Assembly: GCA_938004075.1 (NCBI GenBank)
Contig: CALKWP010000013.1
Span: 1-64,000 of the forward strand
Length of the DNA stretch: 64,000 nt
Direction of reading: 5' to 3'
Source of the DNA: an uncultured Methanomassiliicoccales archaeon
Lineage (GTDB): Archaea; Thermoplasmatota; Thermoplasmata; SG8-5
Shown here: in pieces, positions 50,017 through 59,099 of the stretch
Layout: each line of letters begins with the position of its first letter
Position numbering within the stretch: position 1 is the first letter of the stretch
Program-made: the position numbers and the translations under genes
Notes under the pieces: model-generated
What the model was told of the DNA's origin: nothing
The model's input: only the letters and a program-made list of their open reading frames with translations
Databases searched by the model: none

Positions 50017-50958
50017 ATGAACAGGGACCGGGTTGAGCAGCTCAAGCACCAGCACAACTTCAACGCTGACAAGCGGCATTTCGAGAGATTGACCCTTGCC
50101 GTTGTCGTGATAACGCTGGCCACCATGTTTGCCGAAATATTATTCGGCTTGCTGACCAACTCCATGGCCCTGCTGGCGGACGGGCTGCACATGGGAACGC
50201 ATGCATTCGCGCTCGCCATATCCTTCTGGGCCTACAGGCTTGCCAGGAAGCATGCCGGCAGTGCAAAATTCACATTCGGAACCTGGAAGATTGAGATTCT
50301 TGGCGCGTACTCCAGCGCTCTGGTGCTCGGCATAGTGGCGATAATGATGATCTACGCCTCGGTGGAGAGGATTATCAACCCACTTGCCATTCATTACGAC
50401 CAAGCATTGATTGTTGCCGTCATCGGCCTGCTGGTCAACCTTGTGTGCGCCGCCATCCTGAGCTCCGGTTCCGGGCATCAGCACAGTCATGAGCATAGCG
50501 CCGGGGAACATGAGCATCACATGCATGACGACCTGAACCTCAGGTCGGCTTACGTTCATGTGATTGCTGATGCGATGACTTCCATATTCGCCATAGCCGC
50601 ATTGCTGGGAGCGAAATATTACCGGCAGGATTGGCTGGACCCGGTCATGGGCATCGTGGGCGCCGCGCTGATACTTCGCTGGGGATGGCTGCTGATGAGG
50701 GAGTCGGCGCACATACTTCTGGATTACAGGGCGGTAAGCCCGCTTTCGGATAAGATAAGAAAAACAATAGAGGCTGACAACGAAACCGCGGTATGCGACC
50801 TTCATCTTTGGAAAGTGGGTGACAATGCATACGCTTGCATCATTTCCCTGGTCGCCGAAAAGGAGCGCGCGGTGGAAGAGTACAGGGAGATGCTGGGCAA
50901 ATTTCCTGAACTGAAGCATATCACCATCGAGAAGAATGATTCCTGCGAAATTCGGTAG
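50017..50958 (+). CDS. cation diffusion facilitator transporter, DmeF-like
   Basis: This 313-residue protein has six helices. The first CDF metal site is ALLADGLHMGTHAFAL (H/D pair) and the second is VIADAMTSIFAI. The KFTFGTWKIEILGAYSSAL stretch resembles DmeF. A His-rich cytoplasmic loop (HQHSHEHSAGEHEHHMH, about 155-172) lies between helices 4 and 5. CDFs export Zn2+, Co2+ or Ni2+ in exchange for H+. Start ATG 50017 has GGAG upstream; ATG 50013 is out of frame. Confidence 0.93.
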   Translation: MNRDRVEQLKHQHNFNADKRHFERLTLAVVVITLATMFAEILFGLLTNSMALLADGLHMGTHAFALAISFWAYRLARKHAGSAKFTFGTWKIEILGAYSSALVLGIVAIMMIYASVERIINPLAIHYDQALIVAVIGLLVNLVCAAILSSGSGHQHSHEHSAGEHEHHMHDDLNLRSAYVHVIADAMTSIFAIAALLGAKYYRQDWLDPVMGIVGAALILRWGWLLMRESAHILLDYRAVSPLSDKIRKTIEADNETAVCDLHLWKVGDNAYACIISLVAEKERAVEEYREMLGKFPELKHITIEKNDSCEIR

Positions 50959-50974
50959 AATAATTGAAGGAGAA

Positions 50975-50995
50975 GGCAGCCCAAATCGGGCTGCC
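50975..50995. terminator. bidirectional hairpin between the CDF gene and pop5
   Basis: GGCAGCCC and GGGCTGCC form a perfect 8-bp stem around AAATC, in the 39-bp gap between the convergent stop codons. Confidence 0.6.
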
Positions 50996-50997
50996 CA

Positions 50998-51312
50998 TTA
51001 CATTGATTCTTTGGCCTTTCTGATCGTTCCTGATGTCGTGACTGTTTTTATCGAGATCTTCAGGCGCTCCTCGCCGACCTCATTCACGGCGCCCAGCAAT
51101 TCCACCGCCTTATCGCGGTCATGATGGGTACACCGGAGTATGCCGCGGTTGTTCTGGAATGCTGTTAGCCACGGGCGTATCTCATCGGACTGGTCGAGCC
51201 CCATGCGGCTGGCTATGCGCTGGAATTCCTTGATAAGTTCCCATCGCTCGATGGCCCTGGGGGCGTCTATCTCGAATACGATGTACCGGTGCCTGAATTC
51301 CCTGACTGCCAT
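50998..51312 (-). CDS. rnp2: ribonuclease P protein component 2 (Pop5/Rnp2)
   Basis: This 104-residue protein has the Pop5 pattern: FRHRYIVFEIDAPRAIERWE, NNRGILRCTHHDRDKAVELL and ISIKTVTTSGTIRKAKE. Pop5 with Rpp30 activates the RNase P RNA for tRNA 5' maturation. It follows ftsZ after 12 nt in the same direction, so the two share a transcript. Confidence 0.9.
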   Translation of the reverse strand: MAVREFRHRYIVFEIDAPRAIERWELIKEFQRIASRMGLDQSDEIRPWLTAFQNNRGILRCTHHDRDKAVELLGAVNEVGEERLKISIKTVTTSGTIRKAKESM

Positions 51313-51324
51313 AACGGATCACGG

Positions 51325-52440
51325 TCAGTGGACAAAGTCCATTCCGCCGGCGCCGCCCTGAACGTCAGCGCCCATGAGCTGCGGGCTCTTGACGCCGGTG
51401 ATGACCACCAGTATGTTGACATCGCCTTTTATTGTGGGGTCAACGGTGCATCCCCAGATTATGCGGGCCTGCGGGCTTATCCTGGCGCTGACGAGCTCGG
51501 CAGCTTGCTGGGCCTCGGATATTGTCATGTCCTCGCCGCCTACAACACGTATCAGCGCGCCTTTGGAGCCTGTAAGATCGATGTCGCCCAATAGGGGTGA
51601 ATTAAGTGCCTCGCCGACTGCGAGCTCAACGCGCTCGCGGTCGTCGTTGGATGAGCCAATGCCCACCATTGCCACGCCGCCGTTCTCCATGACGGTCATC
51701 AGGTCGCTGTAATCCAGATTGACCAGGCCGGGCTTGGTGACTATCTCGGTCATGCCCTTTATGGAGTTCATGAGAATCTCATCCGCAACTTTGAATGCCG
51801 CGTCAAGAGGCAGTCTCGGCACGAGTTCCAGGAGCTTGTCGTTCTGGATGACGATGGTCGTGTCGCACTTGTTGCGGAGCTTGTTGAGACCCTTTATGGC
51901 GTTCTCCATCCTCAAGCGGCCTTCTGCCTTGAAGGGAAGTGTAACAACGCCCATGACCAGTGCGCCCTGCTCCTTGGCGATTTCGGCAACCACGGACGCC
52001 GAGCCGGTGCCTGTGCCCCCGCCCATTCCGGCGGTGACGAAAACTATGTGCGCGCCTTCCAGGTATGCCCTTATCTCGTCCTCGTTCTCCCTGGATGCCT
52101 GCTCTCCGACCTCGGGAAGCGCACCGGCGCCCAGGCCCTTCGTGGCCCTTCTTCCAATGAGCATCTTCTTGGGAGCGTGTACGTGCAGAAGGTGAGTCGC
52201 ATCGGTGTTGATGGCCATCATCTGTGCGCCGACAACGCCGGTCTCTGTGAGGCGGTTCACGGTGTTCGAGCCGCCGCCGCCGCAACCAACGATCTTGACG
52301 TTTATCCTCAAGGCCTCGACGAGCTTCTTGAGCTCCTCATCATCCGGGCTCTCGTTGTAAATGCCAGATGATATCTTAACCTCTTGGACTTTCTTGTGTT
52401 CATCATGCCGTGCCAAAGCTTCTTCTATTATCGATTTCAT
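51325..52440 (-). CDS. ftsZ: cell division protein FtsZ
   Basis: This 371-residue tubulin-family GTPase has GCGGGGSNTVNRL near 52-64, the GTP signature AGMGGGTGTGSASV (137-150), NTDATHLL, and the T7-loop region LDYSDLMTVMENGGVAMVGIG. About 45 acidic residues precede the core, and a short C-terminal tail follows. It forms the division ring. TATA elements on the reverse strand near 52461-52469 (leaderless distance) and 52504-52515 may both be used. Confidence 0.97.
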   Translation of the reverse strand: MKSIIEEALARHDEHKKVQEVKISSGIYNESPDDEELKKLVEALRINVKIVGCGGGGSNTVNRLTETGVVGAQMMAINTDATHLLHVHAPKKMLIGRRATKGLGAGALPEVGEQASRENEDEIRAYLEGAHIVFVTAGMGGGTGTGSASVVAEIAKEQGALVMGVVTLPFKAEGRLRMENAIKGLNKLRNKCDTTIVIQNDKLLELVPRLPLDAAFKVADEILMNSIKGMTEIVTKPGLVNLDYSDLMTVMENGGVAMVGIGSSNDDRERVELAVGEALNSPLLGDIDLTGSKGALIRVVGGEDMTISEAQQAAELVSARISPQARIIWGCTVDPTIKGDVNILVVITGVKSPQLMGADVQGGAGGMDFVH

Positions 52441-52460
52441 GTAATTCCCATCCCTGTGAA

Positions 52461-52515
52461 TTATTTAAACCAGTAATGTGTTTCGGCTATTTAAAATTTA
52501 GCTGTGTATATATTA
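52461..52515 (-). promoter_or_regulatory. two candidate TATA elements upstream of ftsZ
   Basis: On the reverse strand TTTAAATAA (52461-52469) is about 25 nt before the ATG. GTTAATATATAC (52504-52515) is about 70 nt before it. Confidence 0.45.
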
Positions 52516-52547
52516 ACCGCCGAAAAGATTGTTTTGGGGCTACTGGC

Positions 52548-53531
52548 TCAGGCAATTTCATCAAAAACGTAATTGCTCCATGACCGGGTTCCGACCAATA
52601 TCTCGGCCTCCGGCGGAGTCAGAATCGGCACAGGAAATGCCGCATAATCATCCAGGGCAAGGCGCGGGCAGGCCGTCGAAACCCAGGCATCGAGGCCGAG
52701 GTTCTGGAGCTTTCCCGGGGTGACAAGGTCCATCTCAACGAGGACATTTTCAAGACCTGCATCAGAGAGCAGCTTGCTTATCCGATGCGCGGCGGCCGCG
52801 CGCCTCTGTCCCTGCTTGGCTGAAACAATGATGCCGAAACTCTTCGCAGCCCTGGCCCTCTCGATGGCTGCGTGCCTCTGCCTGAGCATCCTGTCCCTGG
52901 CGGGTGCCATGTCCCTGACTTCCCCGGTCACCGGGTCGGCTGCAATGACTGATTTTGAGGTGGACAGTGCAATGGCGAGCGGGTGAAAATCCCCTGTGCC
53001 GACAAAAAGGAAGCCGTCCACATCATCGGATATCGACGTGGCGCTGGACGCATTGCACCCGAGAACCTGGCCGTCCGAGTATATCCGCGAGTCTCCTTTC
53101 CCCACATAGACCTCGATGCCCCTGGATTTCAGGAAATCCATCATGTCGGCAAGGAGGTGGATGTGCTGGACGGTCGTCAGCAGCCCGGTGCGGCCGCGCA
53201 GGTCGGGCAACGCTGCCTCCAGAACCGGCGTCGGGTCCGCGCCGGACCTGGCTTGGATGTAGAGAACGCTGGCCGGCGTTTTCAAGCAAGGAATCGGAAG
53301 ATGGCCGTAATGCACCACAAGGTCCGCGCCGTTGTTCGGGATGTCGCAGGCGCCGAAGCATGGCTCGCCGGATATGATGACCACGGCATCCACTCGGGAC
53401 GATATTGCCGCCGCGACTGCCGGCGCCTGCCTCTTCAGGCCTTCCGGGAACTGCAGCAGAACCGTATGGCAATGGCGGTCCCTGATGGTCTTCACGACCC
53501 TGTCCAGCTCGAAATCGAAGTCTTCCTGCAT
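52548..53531 (-). CDS. dph2: diphthamide biosynthesis enzyme Dph2
   Basis: From ATG 53531 the product has 327 residues. Its three cluster Cys lie in SGEPCFGACDIPNNGAD (Cys62), QVLGCNASS and STACPRLALDD, the non-canonical radical-SAM arrangement of Dph2. It transfers the aminocarboxypropyl group of SAM to a His of EF-2, the first diphthamide step. GGTGA lies 6 nt upstream and the ATG overlaps the mfnA stop by one base. It is the third gene of the unit with the PEP-synthase-like gene and mfnA. Confidence 0.94.
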   Translation of the reverse strand: MQEDFDFELDRVVKTIRDRHCHTVLLQFPEGLKRQAPAVAAAISSRVDAVVIISGEPCFGACDIPNNGADLVVHYGHLPIPCLKTPASVLYIQARSGADPTPVLEAALPDLRGRTGLLTTVQHIHLLADMMDFLKSRGIEVYVGKGDSRIYSDGQVLGCNASSATSISDDVDGFLFVGTGDFHPLAIALSTSKSVIAADPVTGEVRDMAPARDRMLRQRHAAIERARAAKSFGIIVSAKQGQRRAAAAHRISKLLSDAGLENVLVEMDLVTPGKLQNLGLDAWVSTACPRLALDDYAAFPVPILTPPEAEILVGTRSWSNYVFDEIA

Positions 53532-54676
53532 CACAGCTCACCCAGTACTTTCTCCAGCTCCCCGAAAAGGCCATCTATTGAGGATCTGGTCACGTGGGGC
53601 ATCATCACCAGTCTCAAGCTGGGCGGATTCCTGGCTACCGAGACTTTCCAGCCGCGGCCATCCAGCATCCTCTGGACCTTCTTCGGGTCCGGAACGTAGA
53701 GGCAGAGAATGTTCATGACCGGCTCGATAACCGGATCCAGGCCGAGCTTGTGGGCCTTTCCGAGAGCGTAGCCAGTAACATCCATGCATTCCCTGACGAT
53801 ATTCAGATAACCTTCACGGCCAAGTGCCCGCATTGCTGCGTAGGATGCGGCGACCGCTGCGCTGCACCTCGTGCCAGACAGGGCGGAAAGCTGGCCCAGC
53901 ATGTCCAGGTAGGGCGCGTCCTTGTGAATGGTCCTGAACCACTCCCTGTCCCTGACCAGCAGCGCGCCGGAAGGGACGGTCGCCATGCCCATTTTGTGCG
54001 GGTCCGCGGCTATGCTGGAAACGCCCGGCACCGAGAAATCGAAGTCCGGAGTTTTATGCCCCAGCTCTCTCAGGAATGGAAGCACGAAACCGCCGAAGGC
54101 CGCATCCACGTGCAGGAATGTTTTTTCCGGCAGAATCTCCGAGATGGCCCTGATGTCGTCCACAGCGCCCAGCTCGGTTGTGCCGGCTATTCCCACCACC
54201 GCGGCAACATCGTCGCCAAGAACACTGGAAAGCCGGTCGATGTCCATTGCATAATCCGGGCCCATGGGGACCATTACCGGCTCCATGGCCAGTATGTCGC
54301 AGGCCTTGTGGAACGAGAAATGGGCGCTTGCAGGAAATACCACTTTTTTCTTCTTCGTGATGTTCCTGGCCATCCAGAGCGCCGTGATGTTGGCTTCGGT
54401 GCCGCCGCTCACCACGCCGCCCGCGATATTCTCATCCGCTCCAAGAAGCTGGCCTATCGCAGCAACCACCTGCTTCTCCAAGTCCAGGGTGCCCGGATAG
54501 AGGCCCGCATTGCCCAGGTTGGATTCTATGAACATTGAGTGCGCTTCCGCCGCTATGTCCAGGGGCTTCGTGCACATTGAGCTGATGACATGGCCATCGC
54601 CGAAATGATGGTCCTTCGAGCGCGCGGCCTCCAGTTCCACCATTATCTTCTCCCTTGGAATGCCTTTCCGCCACAT
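53531..54676 (-). CDS. mfnA: L-tyrosine/L-aspartate decarboxylase MfnA
   Basis: From ATG 54676 (GGAGG 7 nt upstream) the product has 381 residues. PLP-binding Lys228 is in SIAADPHKMGM, with HVDAAFGGF upstream and GGVVSGGTEANITAL near 86-100. In methanogens it makes tyramine for methanofuran; in other archaea it decarboxylates aspartate to beta-alanine for CoA. With no methanogenesis genes here, the beta-alanine role is more likely. It starts 1 nt after the previous stop. Confidence 0.93.
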   Translation of the reverse strand: MWRKGIPREKIMVELEAARSKDHHFGDGHVISSMCTKPLDIAAEAHSMFIESNLGNAGLYPGTLDLEKQVVAAIGQLLGADENIAGGVVSGGTEANITALWMARNITKKKKVVFPASAHFSFHKACDILAMEPVMVPMGPDYAMDIDRLSSVLGDDVAAVVGIAGTTELGAVDDIRAISEILPEKTFLHVDAAFGGFVLPFLRELGHKTPDFDFSVPGVSSIAADPHKMGMATVPSGALLVRDREWFRTIHKDAPYLDMLGQLSALSGTRCSAAVAASYAAMRALGREGYLNIVRECMDVTGYALGKAHKLGLDPVIEPVMNILCLYVPDPKKVQRMLDGRGWKVSVARNPPSLRLVMMPHVTRSSIDGLFGELEKVLGEL

Positions 54677-54677
54677 C

Positions 54678-56333
54678 TCACTTCCTCCCCTGTTCCAACA
54701 GCATGCGCTTCTCAACCGATGCGACTATGTGCTTCACAGTGCCCAGCTCCGACGCGCCAACGCAGATTATGTCGGCACCGTTCCTCACCAGGAACTCCAG
54801 CATGCTTGGGATTGACGTCATGTCATCGGAAAGTATCGAGAGCATGCCCGGCTTATTCCGCAGCGCGTTCTCGAGCGCGCTTTCCAGCGCCGGAACAGTG
54901 TGCAGCATCCAGTCGGTTCCCTCGCCCCCGCCGAGCATCAGCTTAGCCAGCGAATCCAGGTCCAGCGCCATGACGTCCGCGTTCTTTGCCAGTGAGTCCA
55001 TGAAGAAAAGATTGCTGGGGTACATTATGCGCACCCATATCTCGGGCTGCGACGCTTCCCCGGATGACGCGCGAATGGCCGCAACGACCTTCGCCAGTTC
55101 ATTGGCGCTGCGGATGCCTGGTATCAGAATCCCGGGCCGCATGCCGCTGTCCGATATTATTTTGAGAGATGCAGCCAGGCGGTCAAGCGTTTGCTTTGAG
55201 GCGTCGCCTAGTTCTATGACCATGACGCCAGAACTCAGGCGGCGCTTGGCTTCAGTGGCCATTGCGGTTATGCCGGATTGCCAGTTGTTATCGGTCAGGA
55301 TATTCCCGGTGACCAGTATCCCGTCCACAAAGGAGTCGCCGGCTGCCGCTATATGCGCTGAAGAACTGGCGCTCAGGAACATCCTGGTGGCGATGACTGG
55401 GCCTGTTGGCGCCGCGATTTTTTGAGGCAATACCGGTTCCAGAAGGCTGATGCTCCTCTCCCTGGGCGGGATTCCCGGCTCGGACACCGGGTCTGACATG
55501 AGAATGGCCGCGCAGACGAGCGGATGGGATGAAACGAAGCAAACCGTGCATGAGGATACGGCTGGATGCTGGCTCATGAAGTAATTGATATCCGCAAGCT
55601 GAGCAAGCATGTCCCCGCTCAGTTTTTCCTCGCCGGCGAAATCCCCGGATATCCTGACCCTGGATGGTCCCTGCTCCCTCATCACGTATTGAAAATCCTG
55701 GGGCCGCATCTCCATCCTGTCAAGCTTGCCTTCCGGGGTGAAGCTGTAAATATCGCTTGACACGACCGGGTCGTGCAGCCCCTCCGGCAGCCCGAACACC
55801 GCCCTGGCCTGTATATCGCCGGATTTGCGCCTCATCTCCATGGAAACTTCCGATTCAATCACTTCCTTCACAATAACCGCGGGCATGTCCCTGTCCAGCT
55901 TGTCCAATCCGGTCCGGAGCCATTTCACCCAGCAATGCTTGACTGCGTCCAGAAGGTCCTGGCCCCCCGCAGCGTACACGGGAGATTGACCGGCCCCATA
56001 CCTGGAACTGGTGGTGACTGAAGCAATCGAACCCAATTCGCCGAATGCCTCCAGTATCTCCATCTCATGGGCCCAGTTTATCCGGGACGAGGCGAACGCC
56101 GCTTTCACGGTGCGCCATCCCTCGTCCGGGGTTTCGCTTCCGGCCTTGAACATGGCCAGCGCGGACTTGACACCTTCATTGCCAAGGAACTCGGAGAAAA
56201 CGAGCGGTGTGATGACGAAGCCCCTGGCGACCGGAAAGCCGGCCTGCGCGAAGGACGCCATCCCTGCGCCTAGCGAGCCCGCAGCGGACTCGTTTAGACA
56301 ACCGATATCGCTGAAACTCATCACGCTTGTCAT
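54678..56333 (-). CDS. degenerate PEP synthase-like protein, probable pseudoenzyme
   Basis: This 551-residue protein resembles PEP synthase in outline but is much shorter (usually about 750-800). The N-terminus (SLGAGMASFAQAGFPVARGF) matches the PPDK/PEPS N-terminal domain. Near 340-360 DGILVTGNILTDNNWQSGIT resembles the swivelling domain but lacks the phospho-His TxHAAI motif. The C-terminal barrel (WVRIMYPSNLFFMDSLAKNA, VGASEL) has lost the MxE and CGE catalytic segments. It cannot do normal PEP synthesis, so a regulatory or binding role is likely. It starts the operon with mfnA and dph2. A 12-bp palindrome sits 5 nt upstream. Confidence 0.75.
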   Translation of the reverse strand: MTSVMSFSDIGCLNESAAGSLGAGMASFAQAGFPVARGFVITPLVFSEFLGNEGVKSALAMFKAGSETPDEGWRTVKAAFASSRINWAHEMEILEAFGELGSIASVTTSSRYGAGQSPVYAAGGQDLLDAVKHCWVKWLRTGLDKLDRDMPAVIVKEVIESEVSMEMRRKSGDIQARAVFGLPEGLHDPVVSSDIYSFTPEGKLDRMEMRPQDFQYVMREQGPSRVRISGDFAGEEKLSGDMLAQLADINYFMSQHPAVSSCTVCFVSSHPLVCAAILMSDPVSEPGIPPRERSISLLEPVLPQKIAAPTGPVIATRMFLSASSSAHIAAAGDSFVDGILVTGNILTDNNWQSGITAMATEAKRRLSSGVMVIELGDASKQTLDRLAASLKIISDSGMRPGILIPGIRSANELAKVVAAIRASSGEASQPEIWVRIMYPSNLFFMDSLAKNADVMALDLDSLAKLMLGGGEGTDWMLHTVPALESALENALRNKPGMLSILSDDMTSIPSMLEFLVRNGADIICVGASELGTVKHIVASVEKRMLLEQGRK

Positions 56334-56338
56334 TGCAC

Positions 56339-56350
56339 AACCTTAAGGTT
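56339..56350. promoter_or_regulatory. 12-bp palindrome upstream of the PEP-synthase-like gene
   Basis: AACCTTAAGGTT is a perfect palindrome in the short gap between divergent genes, 5 nt before the ATG at 56333. Confidence 0.3.
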
Positions 56351-56403
56351 CCTCCGGTAAAAAACATTTTGTAATCCGACAACATGGGTGTCTTGGTGTG
56401 AAA

Positions 56404-57186
56404 ATGAAATACAAAAGCATCGAAACAATCATCGAGAACGGCATCGCCACAGCCACGCTGGCGACCCCGGACAACATGAACGCCCTGGGCGAGGCCATGT
56501 CCCTGGAGCTGGAGCATTTCCTAATCGAATGCCAGGAAAGCGATTCAGTGAAAGTCATCATAATCACGGGGAAAGGAAAGGCGTTCTGCGCCGGGGGAAA
56601 TGTAAAAGCAATGGCCGATGCTGAAGACCCTGAGACCTTCCTTGCCGAATTATCGGGATGGATCCACAAACCTGTTCATCGCATCCAGACCATGGAGAAG
56701 ATTGTTATTGCGGCAGTTAACGGCCATGCTGTTGGAGCGGGCGCAGCGCTGGCGATGGCCTGCGACCTGCGGTATGCCTCCAGGGCCGCAAAATTCAACA
56801 TGGGCTTCATGAAGATCGGCCTGGCTCCGGGCTGCGGCACTTACTTCCTGCCAAAGCTGGTCGGCAAGGCAAGAGCCGGTGAATTGATCTACCTCAGCGA
56901 GACTATCGATGCCGATGCCGCGGAAAAATTTGGGCTGGTCAATCATGCCGTGGAACCAGAGGAGCTCATGCCGATTGTGATCAAAGCTGCCGAGAGCATC
57001 GCCAAAGGGCCGACGCTGGCCATCGGCCGCGCCAAAACCCTGCTGCGGCTGAGCGAGAATAGCAGGCTGGAGGAGCATCTGGCAGCGGAGCGGCATATGA
57101 TTTCCATCTCAGGGGCGACGGGGGACTTCCGGGAAGGCGTTAACGCTTTCACCGAAAAGCGGGAGCCGAAATTTGCCGGGCGTTAA
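56404..57186 (+). CDS. enoyl-CoA hydratase/isomerase family protein (second crotonase)
   Basis: From ATG 56404 (or leaderless GTG 56398) the product has 260 residues. Oxyanion-hole segments are GKGKAFCAGGNVKAMAD and VNGHAVGAGAALAMACDLRY, with the usual C-terminal NAFTEKREPKF. The position of the catalytic Glu pair in FMKIGLAPGCGTYFLPKLVG is only partly kept (Gly-Cys-Gly where a Glu is often found), so hydratase activity is uncertain; an isomerase or other crotonase reaction is possible. It is convergent with pepF, overlapping by 4 nt. Confidence 0.86.
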   Translation: MKYKSIETIIENGIATATLATPDNMNALGEAMSLELEHFLIECQESDSVKVIIITGKGKAFCAGGNVKAMADAEDPETFLAELSGWIHKPVHRIQTMEKIVIAAVNGHAVGAGAALAMACDLRYASRAAKFNMGFMKIGLAPGCGTYFLPKLVGKARAGELIYLSETIDADAAEKFGLVNHAVEPEELMPIVIKAAESIAKGPTLAIGRAKTLLRLSENSRLEEHLAAERHMISISGATGDFREGVNAFTEKREPKFAGR

Positions 57187-58988
57187 TACCCGAGTTTCTT
57201 CGCCTCGTCCTCAGCTTGTCTCACCATTCCATCCAGCAAGTCCAGCCCGTTCTGCCAGAACTCCGGCTTGGTGATGTCCAGACCCATCTTGGCCATGAGG
57301 TTCTTCGGGTAGTCCGAGCCGCCGGCTGCCAGCATGTCAAGGTATTTCGGCACGAATGGCTGGCCCTGCTTGCGGTACTGCTCATAGAGGGAGAGGACCA
57401 TCAGCTCGCCGAATGAGTAAGCGTAAGTGTAGAACGGGTAGTGAACAAAGTGGAGCACGTACGACCACCAGAGGCCGTACTCATCCGTCATCTCGACCGA
57501 GTTGCCGAACATCCACTTGTTCTCTTCCAGCCATATCTTGTGGATTTCCTCAGGTTTCAGCTCGCCCTGCTCGCGCCTTGCCTTGTGGAGACGGGTCTCG
57601 AACCGGTTCATCATTATCTGGCGCATTACTGTTGCGAACGTTCCTTCAATCTTCCCGCAGAGCAGGTTCAGGCGCTTCTTGGGGTCCTTCTCCTTGGCCA
57701 GGATGTCGTTGAACAGTATCATCTCGCCGAATATGCTTGCTGTTTCAGCCATGCACAGCGAAGTGTCCATGAGAAGGTCGCCCTGCTGCCTTGCCAGGTA
57801 CTGGTGTATGCCGTGGCCCATCTCGTGCGCCATCGTGGAGGCGTCGCTCAGGGTGTCCGTGTAGTTCAGCATGATGTAAGGGTGATGGTCTGATGCGGTG
57901 CTCGCTGAGAACGCGCCGCCCTCCTTGCCCTGCCTCGGGTCGGCGTCAATCCAGCCCTTCTCGAAGAATTGCTTGGCTATCTCGCCGGATTTCGGGCTGA
58001 AGGACGAGTATGCGGCAATGGTCATGGCCTTGGCGGTTTCGTAGTCGCACGGCTCCTCTTCCTGGGTGATCGGGCAGTATCGGTCGTAATCCTTGAGTTT
58101 CTTGATTCCGAGCAATTTCGCCTTCAGCTTGTAATACCTGGCCACCATGGCGACGTTCTTGTCCACCGCGGTTTTCAGGCTCTCGACTGTTTCATCGTCC
58201 ACTTCATTGGCCAGGTTCCTCTTCTTGGCCGGGTGCGGGAATTTCCTGAATTCATCTTCAGTGGCATGGGCCTGAACGAGAGTGTTGAATATGTAAGTCA
58301 GCAGGTCCATGTTGGCCTCCAGCGCCTGCGTGACGCCTTTGTGGGCCGCCTTCCTCTTGTCCCGGTCCGGGTGGAAGAGCAGTGCCAGCGCGCCGTCCAT
58401 GGGCATCTCCTGGGTCTTGCCGTCGATTTTCACTTTGACTTTGGTCTTGCCCATAGTCTCGTCGAAGAGCCGGACGAACGCCTGGCGGCCGGAAAGCTCG
58501 AGCGCGCTCATGAGCTTTTCTTCAGCTTCAGAAAGCTGGTGGGGTTTCATAAGCCGCTTCGCCTCCAGGAGGTGCTTGTACTTTGCAAGCTCGGGGGAAT
58601 CCATCAGCTTCTTGGCGGCAGAATCATCAACCGCGCACCAGGCAAGTTCGACGAAAATCATATGGCGCTCTGCTTTTACCATGAGTTCCATGAGAGCCTG
58701 CTTCAGGGCTGCAATGTCCTTGTCGGTGGTGTTCTGGGCGGACCTCAGGTGAGCGTAGTAAACCGGCTTGCGGATTTCTCTTGTTATGGCTTCCAGTTCC
58801 TTCACAAGCTCCAGCAATTGCCCCGGCTTTATGGATGAGTTCAGCATCGGCCGGTACTTGGATTCGAATGCCTCGGCCTTTTTCACGGCCGCCGCCATCT
58901 GGCTTTTAACTTTGTCATGATTCAGAGACGGACATATTTCCTCAAAATTCCATTCAATTCCCTTTGCGCTGGATTGTGTTTCGCCCAT
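57183..58988 (-). CDS. pepF: oligoendopeptidase F (M3 family)
   Basis: This 601-residue cytosolic zinc peptidase has the HExxH motif in STMAHEMGHGIHQYLARQ (His388, Glu389, His392) and the downstream Glu in CMAETASIFGEM. The rest is helical, as in PepF. It degrades oligopeptides of about 6-17 residues. GGTGA lies 7 nt before ATG 58988, and an AT-rich TATA (TAAATTATTAAT, reverse strand about 59018-59029) is upstream. It fits a peptide-consuming lifestyle. Confidence 0.94.
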   Translation of the reverse strand: MGETQSSAKGIEWNFEEICPSLNHDKVKSQMAAAVKKAEAFESKYRPMLNSSIKPGQLLELVKELEAITREIRKPVYYAHLRSAQNTTDKDIAALKQALMELMVKAERHMIFVELAWCAVDDSAAKKLMDSPELAKYKHLLEAKRLMKPHQLSEAEEKLMSALELSGRQAFVRLFDETMGKTKVKVKIDGKTQEMPMDGALALLFHPDRDKRKAAHKGVTQALEANMDLLTYIFNTLVQAHATEDEFRKFPHPAKKRNLANEVDDETVESLKTAVDKNVAMVARYYKLKAKLLGIKKLKDYDRYCPITQEEEPCDYETAKAMTIAAYSSFSPKSGEIAKQFFEKGWIDADPRQGKEGGAFSASTASDHHPYIMLNYTDTLSDASTMAHEMGHGIHQYLARQQGDLLMDTSLCMAETASIFGEMILFNDILAKEKDPKKRLNLLCGKIEGTFATVMRQIMMNRFETRLHKARREQGELKPEEIHKIWLEENKWMFGNSVEMTDEYGLWWSYVLHFVHYPFYTYAYSFGELMVLSLYEQYRKQGQPFVPKYLDMLAAGGSDYPKNLMAKMGLDITKPEFWQNGLDLLDGMVRQAEDEAKKLGY

Positions 58989-59099
58989 TTTCTTTCACCA
59001 AGGATGGGGATAAGGAAGTGGATTAATAATTTAACCGTAGTTTATTCATCAAAATCTGAGCGCAGTTGCGGTTCTGGGATTATGCTGATTCTTGCAACC

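Noticed and set aside
53531..54676. Evidence for methanogenesis from mfnA
   Set aside because: MfnA-type enzymes also make beta-alanine for CoA in non-methanogens. No mcr, mtr, fwd or other methanogenesis gene is seen.
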